Source of the DNA: Oasisia sp. SBJ-2009
Taxonomy: Eukaryota > Annelida > Polychaeta > Sabellida > Siboglinidae
Length of the DNA stretch: 64,000 bases
Direction of reading: 5' to 3'
Assembly (NCBI GenBank): GCA_964017155.1
Contig: OZ024860.1
Coordinates: 47,112,051-47,176,050 of the forward strand
Every line of letters starts with the position of its first letter. Position 1 is the stretch's first letter. Positions 23,231 to 34,461 of the stretch are shown here, piece after piece. The position numbers and the translations under genes were made by a program. The notes under the pieces are model-generated. The model made no database searches. It had not been told where the DNA came from and was given only the letters and a program-made list of their open reading frames with translations.

Positions 23231-23790
23231 AGGCAACCAGTGAAGCTGTGATACATTGTAGTATATGGCCACGCGCTCCCTTCTTATGACTCGTTCGCTG
23301 TTCTTGATATAGTCGTTTTTGTATGTGTCAAACACAACGTCAATCCTTTTACTCTGCCATCCATATCTCAGTGCCGTAGACAAGACAGATTTGGTCATGT
23401 CACCAATAGTTGTTTTATCGTCTCTTACTCGATTAACCAGGTTCATTCTACCGATAACATATGCAGAATGATTTGGTAATTCTTCTGCTACTGTCACATT
23501 TTTCTGCAAGCAAGTTGCTAAAGTTGCTTTGTTTGCCTTCCTTGGCCACCAAAGGTCCCACAGGATGAGAAAGTATGTTTGTTTTGTTGAGATGGTGTTT
23601 TTGTGCCATCATGATGATGCCACCAAATAATGACCTGTCTGCTTTCAAATTGATTGCTCTTCCATTGGCCTTCACTTCTTTCTTCTTATACATGTAGCTG
23701 AATGAAGGATACGAGATAACAGATGGAGACTGCATATCATCACCTGGAAACCCTACGAAAGAGAACACACCTCCTGGAGGAAGGAGGGCG
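23219..23790 (-). pseudogene. middle fragment of the uncharacterised family also seen at 7785-9370
   Basis: The minus-strand frame 23768-23448 (PSVISYPSFSYMYKKK, RAINLKADRSLFGG) stops, and the protein resumes in another frame from about 23540 to 23219 (KNVTVAEELPNHSAYVI, GWQSKRIDVVFDTYKND, NSERVIR). From memory these blocks belong, in this order, to the same uncharacterised invertebrate family as 7785-9370, and they are the part missing there. One frameshift near 23545 and loss of both ends make it a pseudogene. It directly follows, on the same strand, the second signal-peptide exon. Confidence 0.55.
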
Positions 23791-23903
23791 AACTAGACGA
23801 CTACTGGAAGGGTACCATCTGGCAGAGTATAGCCCAAGATAGGCAGATGTGGCCAGCAGCGCCAGACAGACGGACAGAAAGACGACGTGTGTGCGCATTG
23901 TGT
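23740..23903 (-). CDS. signal-peptide exon (copy 2), joined to a foreign fragment
   Basis: Acceptor CTTTATTGCAG, then ACACA and an ATG opening MRTHVVFLSVCLALLATSA, nearly the signal peptide of 19199. Similarity to copy 1 ends right after the signal. The frame continues through a Ser/Arg-rich stretch and stops inside the fragment described at 23219-23790. Either the mature exon was replaced by an insertion or this is a dead copy. Confidence 0.4.
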
Positions 23904-24135
23904 CTGCAATAAAGGGGACACTGACTGTAACAGATAGCATTCATTTCTTAACAAATAAGACCTGATATTATTTCACAACGGATCGATAAAACAAAATGGC
24001 TTGGCTTCTTCACACTAGATGAAAGCGATTGTCACAAGAAAGAATGGTCAACCGATTCATTTTTATATGTGATAGACGCTCGTAATTGGTTCACTTAAAT
24101 ATATGCTTGAGTTTGATCGGTTGTTAACACACGTC

Positions 24136-24279
24136 TCTCTCTCCCCCTCACTCTCTCTCTCTCCCTCTCACTATCTCTCTCTCATCTTCTTCTCTCCTCT
24201 CCTTTTCTCTCCCCTGCATTCCCTGTCTCTCTCTCTCTGTCTATCGTGCTCTCTTTCTCTCTGTCTCTCTGTCTCTCTG

Positions 24280-24311
<32 letters not shown>

Positions 24312-24335
24312 TCTGTCTCTCTCTCTTCCTGCCTA
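24136..24335. repeat. (CT)n-rich imperfect microsatellite
   Basis: C/T-only for most of 200 bases with GTCTCT interruptions. Confidence 0.93.
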
Positions 24336-24639
24336 CCTCCTTCTCTCCCTACCAGCCAAACATATTTACTTTCAGTTATACTTACTTTGCTGGAGCAGTA
24401 GTTTATTATTATTATTACAGTTGATTATACCAAATGCTGTATAATGGAAGCATGACATAACTACATTGCGGGAAGATGTGGACGATTGGAATTAATTCGA
24501 AGTTAGTTTCGGCCACCAAATATTGCAAATGTACAAATAATGGATTTAAAACAACAATAATCAAATACTGCAATCGAAGAGTCCTCCTGAAACGGGGATT
24601 ATGTGGAGCACCATCAAAGGTTTATTTGCTCAATAAAGA

Positions 24640-26530
24640 TACATGCAAGTTAGACATTGTGACTACAAATGACATTGGAACATGGTGTTGGACATAATGA
24701 ATGAGTACAAATTTAAATAAATTATAATGAAAAAAAGTGAAATTATCGTAATCATAAGAGCGAAAATAAATACAAACTTCCTAAACGATATCCTGAAAAG
24801 ACCGACACACCTTTTCACATTCACATACATGTTACGTAGCACTCGAGTTACCCAGCGATTGTTTGGGGAAAAGGCAGTCAACTTCGCTCAAACGTTTCAC
24901 AATTGTGATCCCACTGCCCTGAATACACAGTGTAGCTGAGTTGTGGTGGCCTTACATTGGGTATACATAAATTACCCAGAAAAAACATATCTGTGCTAAT
25001 GATGTCCATATGTTAAATCATAGGGAGCGGGTTAGTAATCTTGTGCACTGGACATGATATAACAAAACATCAAATAATATGCCCTGAAATGTTTTACAAC
25101 TATTGTTATTTTAATTACAAACACAGAAAAGAGAATAAATCGCCATTTCCCAACACCTGAACCCCAGCCCAAAGACAACTTAAATATTCAAGTAACAGTA
25201 ACATATGCAATAACTAGTTTCTACTCATCCTATGATATAGTTATCCATGGCGTAACTATCTTTACGATGACATCCAAAAAGCACGACATTTCCCCAGTTC
25301 CGCATAACCCGGGACAAAGTTTAGAATAGTTGAAATCTACAAACCATCCTACATTGGCCCACGAGATACAAACACGGGGTTCGTGGATAGAGAAAGAAAG
25401 GACTGTTATATATTATATAAATATAATGCTACATCGGCTTGTCTTTCTTGCTATCGTCATGGAAATGCGTTGCTGGATTGTCTCTTGAGATCCTTATTGT
25501 TTTCAAAAATTCAGTTTACATTGAACAATGTGCTAATGATCTTAGGGCGCGGCTCGGTAATCTTGTGCACTGGACATGATACGCAAAACATGAAATAATA
25601 TGCCCTGAAATTTAACAAAAATATTGTTGTCATAATTACAAACACAGAAATAAAATTCCCAACACCTGAATCCCAGCCCAAAGACAACCCAAATATTCAA
25701 GCAACAGCAACATATGCAATAACTTGTTTCTACTCATCATATGAAATAGTTGTCGATGGTATAATTATCACTACGCTGATATCCAAAAAGCACGACATTT
25801 CCCCAGTTCCGCATATCCCGGGACAACGTTTAGAATAGTTGAAATCTACAAACCATCCTAAATTGGCCCACGAGAAACAAACACTGGGTTCATGTACAGA
25901 GAAAGAAAGGACTGTTTATTGTATAAATATAATGCTACATTGGCTTGCTTTCTTGCAATCGTCATGGAATTACGTTGCTGGATTTTCTCTTGCGATCCTT
26001 ATTTATTAATCGTTTTCATAAATTATGTTAAAATTGAACAAATAATATATTACAAATTATAATATTGATCTATTTCGCACATATTTGTGTGAAGTTTATT
26101 CAGATAAAACGGCCGTTGTCATATGCTCTACTATGTATCTGTTGGCGTATTTTGGAAAACTGCTAGTTTTATCACATTATTACTTCACTAGACTTACTTT
26201 ACTTAAAAAAATAAACCAAGCTACTCCGAAATGCCACACCCGCCATCAATTTAACCGCATGCCTCAAGCACTTTCACACTTCATGGATAACGCTCCTGAA
26301 TGTGTAAGAAAAAGTCCAATTGTTTGGTGTTTGATTTACAATCACAATCAGAAATAAAAACAATCTGCATCTGAAACGTGCGAAGCAAAAAGGGCGAAGC
26401 TACTTCATCATTATACTGAGCAAAAACATGATAGATATGATATAGACACCACCGTCGACACGATTGTTGATTCGCGTATATTTTGTTTTAGCTATGTACA
26501 ACATTTGGAATGGCTTGTTTTCAAACAACA
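24640..26530 (-). repeat. third copy of the unit, promoter and first exon lost
   Basis: Matches copies 1 and 2 (for example 24663-24881 against 21664-21882). At 26100-26125 the sequence goes directly from the block before the promoter to the block after it, so the TATA box and first exon are gone. Inside, about 25160-25520 and 25680-26020 are a further local direct duplication offset by about 0.51 kb. Confidence 0.65.
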
Positions 26531-27453
26531 CGATATTTAATGATTTAAACACGCCATGAAATCGCGATCATCGAGAGTCCCAACCTTTTCGCATTTTAAA
26601 TTCCCTTCGGTAACAACGTACGGCTCGTAACAGTGTGCTCAGATGGCCTGCGGTAAGGACGGGTATGTGTTTTGTAAACGGTATTCAGCGTCGTCGATAA
26701 CCAAGTGTCGAAACCCTCATGAATAACTCCCAAATGACGGAGAGAATATAATAGGCCATGAGCCAGACAGTGTCTCGTTACATTTTTAGGGACGAATTCT
26801 CATAGTGATTTTTTTCTAGGACTACGTCCCTAGACATACAAAATAGGTGATATCATTGCAGGAGTCACAGTTTTCTGTGAGAACACCTTTTTAACACTCC
26901 CTCCATATTTACGACTAAAATATTATCTAAAGTTGCTAATGGATCCAGTACTGTGGAATAGTTTCTGAACAACTGAGGATAATGAAACTTTGGTATTATG
27001 TGTATGAAATGACCTGCGAATTGTGGATGCTGTGGTATAAGATCTGTCACATCTCAAAATACAATGCACAGGATTAATTATTTCAACTAAATATTACAAA
27101 TTGTAAGTCTAGAAACCACATTCATGATATTACAATGTTGTTATTGCATCAGAGTGTAGCAGAGCGTAGAATTACACCCCTAGATATGGAAAATGTTTAA
27201 TAGCATTGAAGAATGTATGAAACAATCTCCATGTGAAATTCCCATTTCCACCACTGACCCACATCCGCAAAAACAAATTTTCTGCGATAATTACTGAAGA
27301 CATGGTCGTACACAAACTATTACACAATAGTTAGTATACACCATAGGGGTAAATCAATTTGGAATATTATGCCTGAAATACCGTGCATCAAAAATATGTA
27401 ATTATAATGTTAATATGTTTGAAATTGTTGATTTTATGACATTTTATCTGATA
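26531..27453. other. AT-rich spacer, no gene seen
   Basis: No exon, repeat or motif recognised up to the start of arm A. Confidence 0.5.
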
Positions 27454-27779
27454 ACTGTCTGCCCTTGTACGCGTTAAATGCAAATTGAATCCACTTAATA
27501 CATAACAAATTACAAAACTTTGTTATGCCAAACTTGGTGCAACTATTTATTTATCCATCCAATTACTAAATACTATTAAGGATAAATAAACAATAGAGCT
27601 TTGTATACTACTATATTTGTATTTACTAAATATGTAGCAGTAAATCCTAGCACGATTAATCGTAACCCGTGACAGCGCTTTGTTATCCGCTGGCACTGGT
27701 CCAATTAGTCCGAGCTATAACGCTCAAACTCCCAAATACTTGTGAGCATCAACCTTCGTTGGTAGCTAGCTCTGACGCG

Positions 27780-27960
27780 CGCGCCTCTAGATGCGCGCAT
27801 GCGCAGAAACGTCAATCGGAACGTTTTTAACGGTCGGAAAAATGTAAGCGCGACCATCGTAGGTAGCGCTTACGTTTATCCCCTAGATACGCGCATGCGC
27901 AGAAACGTCAATCGAAAAGGTTTTAACGATCGGAAAAATGTAAGCGCGACAGCGCCATTA
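27780..27960. promoter_or_regulatory. promoter-like module with two NRF1-type palindromes (arm A)
   Basis: Two tandem ~100-bp units, each GCGCATGCGCAGAAACGTCA followed by ATCGGAA... and ...CGGAAAAATGTAAGCGC. GCGCATGCGC is the NRF1 consensus. The same unit occurs at 37965-38125 and 55583-55743 (inverted) and twice at 46210-46370 and 58695-58855 in segment C. Function is inferred from the motifs only. Confidence 0.45.
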
Positions 27961-29920
27961 TTACGCCGCGCAGCCGAACGCTGGCAAGAAATGCCAGTTT
28001 CTTTAGAGTAGTCTAGACAGCATCGATGTGTGGTTTTTATCTTTGACAACAGTGGAATGTTGTTATGTGGGCTTGTGTCAGAACTGAGCCTACTGGTTTC
28101 AACGTCTTTAGTCACCGTACACATTGTAACGGTCTTTTAATTGTTTTTGTTTTAGGTTCCTTCGCCTGGTGAGCATGCAGACTTGCCCAAGGTTGTGAAC
28201 TTCTGGCAGCATCACTGACCGATCAGGCCCAATGTTGGGAAGACTGGCGATGCGGAGGACAACCACTCGACCGTGAGGGAAGCCTTGATTTGTATGGAGT
28301 CGTTGTATCGAGTACTGTCACATCGTGCATTATAACGTGGTGATGTAGTTGATAAGGTAAACTGATCACCGGGACAATGAAAGATGTCATGACAAAGGTA
28401 GGTATGTATATCATAAAAACGGCGAGTGGTCATTAATTTTAATGTTACATTTCTAGTAAATGCTAGTAAACAATCGACCCTTTTAGGTAGACCCTTGATC
28501 TGGCTAGCGCATATCGGCAGTTGGGTGGATAAAGCGAAAAACAGCCAACTATTCCAGTAACATATGCAAAATAACATCATCACATTGCGAGCGAGCTTTT
28601 GTTGCACTAGGACAATTTGGGTACATTAAATAGTATTTAAAAGTAAGTAATGTCACAACATGATGCTAAAATAAGGCACATGAAACACATATTGAATAGG
28701 AGGCCGTGATTACACCGCGGTATGTATCTTAACATTGATATACGTAAGCTCGAATGCAGCACACATTATCGCATACGTACACGTACGCCAAGTCAAGACA
28801 GTTGTGTGTTCTTGTTATTACATCAAGCAGAACGCACTACAAGTGGAAACAATATTGTTAGGAGGTAGCACGTATACTGTTCTATGCCAAGAAACGGGCC
28901 TTGCTAAACGATAGAGATACCATATCAGTCATGGTGAACTGCCATACGAAAACATTAAAGTTCTACCAAGACGTGCGCAATGTTGCACCACTCCTGTCTC
29001 GTCGTGATCTGAGGTTTTTTATCTGATAAACTTCGGAATAAATACAAAAGAGACTACTGACGTGTCACACACTGAATTATATTTTCTCAGCGCTGACAAA
29101 TTTTAGATTTCCAGATGGCAGAGATCAGAGTGTCGACATTTTGAACGTAACTTCTGTCGTCGAGTACAATAGTGTGAAGGTCAGCAGAACTGATTTTAAA
29201 TTAGTGGCCTGTGCATGGAAATAAGAAGATGAATTTTGTGCAATTTCCGACAGGAATTCGGCATTTGCAAATGCGGAACCACCTCAAGTGTTCCTACATT
29301 TGAAATTTCGTTACAGGAGGCGCGGGTAGTGTAGTGGTTAGCGCATCCGACCGGAAAGACGGCGGCCCGGGTTTAATACCCGGACGAAGCAGGGTTGTTT
29401 TGTTATATTTGATATAATAACCAGTTAGCGGAGACTGACATTGTTGAACTGTGCGGCTGGTTGTGTAGTGCTATTAACATGCCTCGTACATAAAAAGTAC
29501 CATAATGTCGCATACGCTGCTATGCTATGGCACAGCGGTTGGCCTATGTGTGTACCTTAGGGCCAAATACTCTAGCGCAACTGCAGCCATGGAAGGAAAG
29601 AAGAATAAGACGTAAGTCTAGATCAAAGTTCGCCTAGATCAAAGATGCCGCCATTTTGTAAATCTGTCGTTGCCAGAAACGAAGATAGCGCGTCTACTGT
29701 ATTGTCGTGACGTCACAGGAGGTGTGTCGTCGTCTTCCGGTTGGCGCCATTATTACGCCGCGCAGCCGAACTCTGGCAAGATATGGCAGTTTCTTTAGAG
29801 TAGTCTCGACAGCATCTCTGTGTGGTGTATGCCTTTGACACCAGAGCGGTTATATAATGCGGGCGTGTGTATGAACTGAGCCTACTGGTTTCAACGTCTT
29901 TAGTCACCGTACATATTGCG
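27950..29920. repeat. direct repeat of a ~180-bp module inside arm A
   Basis: 27950-28135 and 29745-29920 both run from CATTATTACGCCGCGCAGCC through TTTCTTTAGAGTAGTCT to AACGTCTTTAGTCACCGTAC. They bracket 1.6 kb and could be the terminal repeats of an old element. Next to the second copy lies a palindromic CRE site (TGACGTCA, 29709-29716). Confidence 0.8.
29322..29393 (+). mobile_element. tRNA-derived SINE head
   Basis: It has an A-box-like TAGTGTAGTGGTTAGCGC and a B-box-like GGGTTTAATACCCGG at the right spacing, with anticodon-arm-like sequence between. The two ends do not form an acceptor stem, so this is a SINE promoter head and not a working tRNA gene. The inverted partner is at 36515-36587; it is missing from unit 2. 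Confidence 0.7.
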
Positions 29921-30185
29921 ACGCAAAGTGAAATGGTACGGGCACGTAACAAGATCTAGAAGGCTTGCCAAGACAATCCTGCAGGGCACAGTGCAAGGAA
30001 GGAGAAGAAGAGGCAGACAGAAAAAGGGATGGGAGGACAAACTCCCGGAATGGACTGGCATGACGCTGGGCGCCGCCATGAGGAAGGCTGAGAGGCGAGA
30101 GGAATGGAGGGAGCTGATTGCCAGGTCATCTGTGGCACTCCAATGGTCCACCAGATTACGGGATAGGTGAAGGTGAAGATGTTTA
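29916..30185 (+). mobile_element. 5'-truncated LINE 3' end (RT C-terminus)
   Basis: An 84-residue open frame (RRKVKWYGHVTRS, LAKTILQGTV, GRRRRGRQKKGWED, EWTGM) is the C-terminal tail common to RTE- and Jockey-like endonuclease-RT proteins. It begins abruptly after the 180-bp module and ends with a TGA stop and short GGTGAAGGTGAAG repeats, as LINE tails do. Copies lie in the other arms at 35718-35987 and 53889-54158 (minus). Confidence 0.8.
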
Positions 30186-31420
30186 AAACATTTACTAAAT
30201 CACTCTCTAAATTCGTCCCAAGAAGTAAATGGGATTTTAATCAAATGTCATTTCTACTTTCTACTACTACCATCAGTTATTTCCCCTCGAACATAGAATA
30301 TTGATTAGTTTAACATTTATATAAATATTAACAGGATAATTTATATTGCAATTAATTCCTTGGAAACCAAGCTCAGAGGCGCATCAACGCAAGATAGTTA
30401 CTCCATCAGAGAGACAGTAAGCATTTCCCATTTTCAACATATTGGTTGATACGCCAGGGAGCAACGTTGTATAGCTATATACGACAAAATGTAGCAATAT
30501 GTTTGCGTGATGAAACACTAGACGGAAGCATAGCACAATGTTAACCTGAAGATGAACGCCAAAAGAAAGAATAGCAATGTAACTCCTGACGCGCCGAAAT
30601 CCCTGGAACCAAAGCTGATAGGCGCATTAAAAAGGAATCGTTTTGTCTACATTACGGTCAAACAACAATACAACAGTTGTTTAAAAAAAACATGCCACGG
30701 AGGTACGGTGGTAAGCAAGGTTATTAAGATACCTTTGAAATGACAGCGGGGTTATGTAATAGTTTCAAAAAACGATATTTCAATGAAAACGTCTTAGTTC
30801 CAATATTCCTATTTAACCTATGGACAACATGTAATTCAGACCTAGGTATTTCAATCTGGATATGTTTTCTTACATGAATAATCAAATAATATAAATAATA
30901 TACTTGTTTACATGAAATTACTTGAGAACAAGTCAATGCAATGAATTCAACACTGGCATAGAGATAACAAATGTTGACAACTAGTAACAACGTTTTCTAA
31001 GTAATTCTGAACACATAGTAACCTGCTTAAGCCATCAAAGACAGCATTGCAAAAAAAGAATTACAATAGTCTAGCCTATTCGTAATTAAGGAAATTACAA
31101 TACATCTTTGCAAAATAAGGAGCCATAACCGAATAATAGACCATAAAGCATGAACATGATAGCAACTGTCAGACGTGTTGACGCAAGATGCGACCAAGCG
31201 TGACGGACCTAAACGAAGCGGTGAGTGAGTAAGTAGTTTGCCAACGCAACATCCGGAAAGAAAGATAATAACGGTTGACTGATATACCAAGTAGCAAAGT
31301 TGTAGATGTATATTTTAAATGACGGCGGAATAACCAGTGGGTTCAACTGATGAAACACTAGAAGGAAGCATGATACAATTAGGGGGTGTAGCTACATAAA
31401 AGAATTATAATTACTTATAT

Positions 31421-31525
<105 letters not shown>

Positions 31526-31589
31526 TATATATTATATATTACATGTATGCGTGTGTTTGTATGTGTATGTATGTGTTTGCGCGCGTGTG

Positions 31590-31762
<173 letters not shown>

Positions 31763-31808
31763 CTACCTTAATTATCCTCCTTTCAACGTCTTCCCGATAT
31801 TCATCCAG

Positions 31809-32552
31809 CACTGGCAGCTAATGGCCAAGGCCAGACAGACTGGACCGCGAAAGCGCAGCAAGAACTGAAAGAGGCGCTCGCGTGGCAACCGAATGTGAAT
31901 GTCGCGAGAACGTGATCGTGTTCCTGGGTGACGGAATGGGGCCATCAACTGTAACTGCCGCCAGATTCTACATGGCCCAGTCTCAGGGAAGGAAGATAGA
32001 AGACACAGCTTTGGCCTGGGAAAGGTTTCCCAATGTCGCACTATGAAAGGTAACAAATAATACAACGTAATCAACTATTACTAGTTTCCTTAAAGTAATT
32101 TTCAAAACGTTTCCACGATGTCTCTACGGCATAATGCAACAATTCCATGCAACAGATCGAAAAATGCACGCCGCAAAAATGGCGCAAAACAGACTATACT
32201 CTGTTAGTGCCACAAACATTGAATGTCAGCATTATTCTGAATATTAAATAAAATACTTTTTTCTAGAACAAAATTGCATGCATCGACGTTAAATTAGTAA
32301 CAGTTTCGTTGACGAACTCGCACACGAAACGACTTTGTGTAGAGTCGTTGTTTTGACACGGTCCCTCACTGTCCCGTCAGACCTACGCCGTGGACCGTAT
32401 GACGGCCGACAGCAGCAGTACGGCTGTCGCCTTCCTGTGCGGGTTCAAGACCAACTTCGGCGTCGTCGGCGTCAACGAGAACGTCCGCCGGGGAGACTGC
32501 AGCAACGTCGCCGGAAACGAGGTCGACTCCATCTTGAGAAGGTCTATTAAAG
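31809..32552 (+). pseudogene. alkaline phosphatase, two-exon fragment (copy 1)
   Basis: Exon 31809-32049 encodes the metal-site segment (VIVFLGDGMGPSTVTAAR, ending FPNVAL) and exon 32381-32552 the nucleophile segment (ADSSSTAVAFLCG, then GNEVDSILRRSIK). The junction is phase 0 and the second exon ends in phase 1, splitting a Gly codon, as in animal phosphatases. AG and GT flank both exons. The Asp of FLGDGMG (metal ligand) and the nucleophile Ser are present. Two lesions: a TGA three codons before the first donor's exchange point (where the family has Ser, in VALSK), and a one-base deletion near 31907 that unit 2 does not share. No upstream signal exon or downstream exons are in B, so only a small part of the gene was captured. 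Confidence 0.85.
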
Positions 32553-33114
32553 GTATGCGCGCACATGGCCAGAAACGCTGTTAACTGCGTTGATAAAGAA
32601 AGGAGAAACTTGTTAGGTTGTCCAGTGATTTTACCCAACGCATTTAAGATTAGTACTTAGCATCTCCAACATAATTGGTCATTCGGAAGGTTTCTGGTAC
32701 CTGAAAGGGGTGCGAAGTAAAAAATAATGGCGCAATAACAAAATGTCACTTGAGCTGTACACCGGCCTACTAAGTTTGCATGTAGCAGCAAAAAGTTATA
32801 TTAATGGTCCTACACCTCATAAATAGAACACTTAATGGCTATGCACCAGAGCGTTTCGGACGTAATGTCATCCGACAAAAAACGATAAAATCGCAGTAAT
32901 GAAGGCAGTGTATTTACGCAGCGTGGAAGGCAACAATTCCTGGTCGTTCCTTGCAATTTGCTTTCATAACACCCTGCTATAGTTGTTTCACAACTCATCA
33001 TAAAAGGAAACTGCTCTTGTAATACTGTCTTTAACATTTGTAAAATCATAATGCAGCAATTATGTCCGCACCTTTGAAGAGGAGTTGCGTATATTGACGC
33101 ACGCACGCCCGCAC

Positions 33115-33250
33115 GTTCTTCAGAAGATCAGATAAATACGTGTGCCTACACAGCCAGAAACACTGCGTTGTTGAGTGAAAGAGACATTTATTGGGGAGTC
33201 CGTAGGTTTTATCCCGATGATGTTGCATTATTTGGGTATTCTTAATATTT
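33115..33250 (+). repeat. degenerate second copy of the exon-2 end and following intron
   Basis: It resembles 32535-32640 (AGCCAGAAACACTGCGTTG against GGCCAGAAACGCTGTTAACTGCGTTG, same order of blocks) at lower identity. It suggests an old internal duplication of the phosphatase fragment. Confidence 0.5.
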
Positions 33251-34461
33251 CCGCGTAAATCCAATGAGGGTTTGATATCTTGTCTGGTGGGGGAGGCAGA
33301 ACATCGAATCTCTATTATGTTCTGGATTTTTTACAGCGCTCACAGTTTGTCTACAAACTCAAATTTATATAATGTCCCATGCACCTCGTACATCAAATAT
33401 CAAAGGCCATATTTTGACCCCGTAAAATTTCTAAAAAGGATAAACATAATTACGCATGTCCCTATGTGTTATGCAATGTAACGACAATCCCAACATAGCA
33501 AGTTTGAGAACACATTTTGCCGACATTAGCCGGGATAGTCAGTGTTCCCAGCGTCTTTTCCACGACATCGTGTAACTGCGCTGCGTGAGATTACGTCAAA
33601 ACGTCGACTGGCGCCAGCCACTCCAGAGCGATACATCAAAATTAGCCTTCTTCGGCAGTTTTCGAAAAATGGCAATTTTAAAGGTTTTGTTTTATGTCGT
33701 GTACACATATAAAATATTTTAATATTTTAGCAGTATCCTTATTTGAAAGAGCATCAACTATACAGACAATTGGAATTAAGGGGCAGAGTATACATTATCG
33801 CAGGGTGTGGCCTTTAAATGGGCGTGAACCAAAGCATTGCGGTAGTAATAAATTACCCATACGTGTTTAATGTAAGCAACACCGAGAAGACAGTAGAAGA
33901 GTACAGTAGGCTTTCGAGGACATGTCTTTCCTAAATGGAAGGCTGATTAAGAAGACTCGGCCAAGCAGGTTACACTGGTTGAGCTGTTTTTGTATAGTGG
34001 AGCTGTCATTTGAGGCGTATGTACGGTGTCATTGTCATGTGATAAATGTTCGTAATTACGCCAGTATGCAAGCGTTATACGATATGAATGGTTGGATACA
34101 TATACGATACATCTTTAGAAATCATGTCCCCCGTCAAAACTGTATACGTCACCGAGCTATCGAGTTGTGCGTTATTAATTAAGCGTAAAACAAAGTTCAA
34201 ACATGGTCATCACAAAACGTTGAATGTTTAAATAATGCCTCTTCTTAAAATGAGGTGTAACAGGGAATTGTAGAAGAGTAGTGTAATTTGTCATATCAGC
34301 ATGAAATAAAAGCTGAACAAGGTCCATTTATAGCAGACCAGTTAAATATTTTACAAGTCGAAGAGGTATTAATATAATATCAGACTCTTTATAACATCAT
34401 TGAGTAAGTCGCATGTAAGTACTGCAATTCGGGTGACTATATATATATATATATATATATA

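Noticed and set aside
29322..29393. Functional tRNA gene
   Set aside because: A and B boxes are present but the 5' and 3' ends cannot form an acceptor stem and the B box is altered; better explained as a SINE head.
31027..31290. Conserved 87-codon frame (MVYQSTVIIF...) found four times
   Set aside because: It is conserved because the DNA is in every inverted-repeat arm at near identity; no domain, start context or splice support.
32810..33264. Frames of 70-98 codons within core segment B
   Set aside because: Present in both copies only because B is duplicated; one overlaps a degenerate phosphatase-intron repeat. No domain seen.
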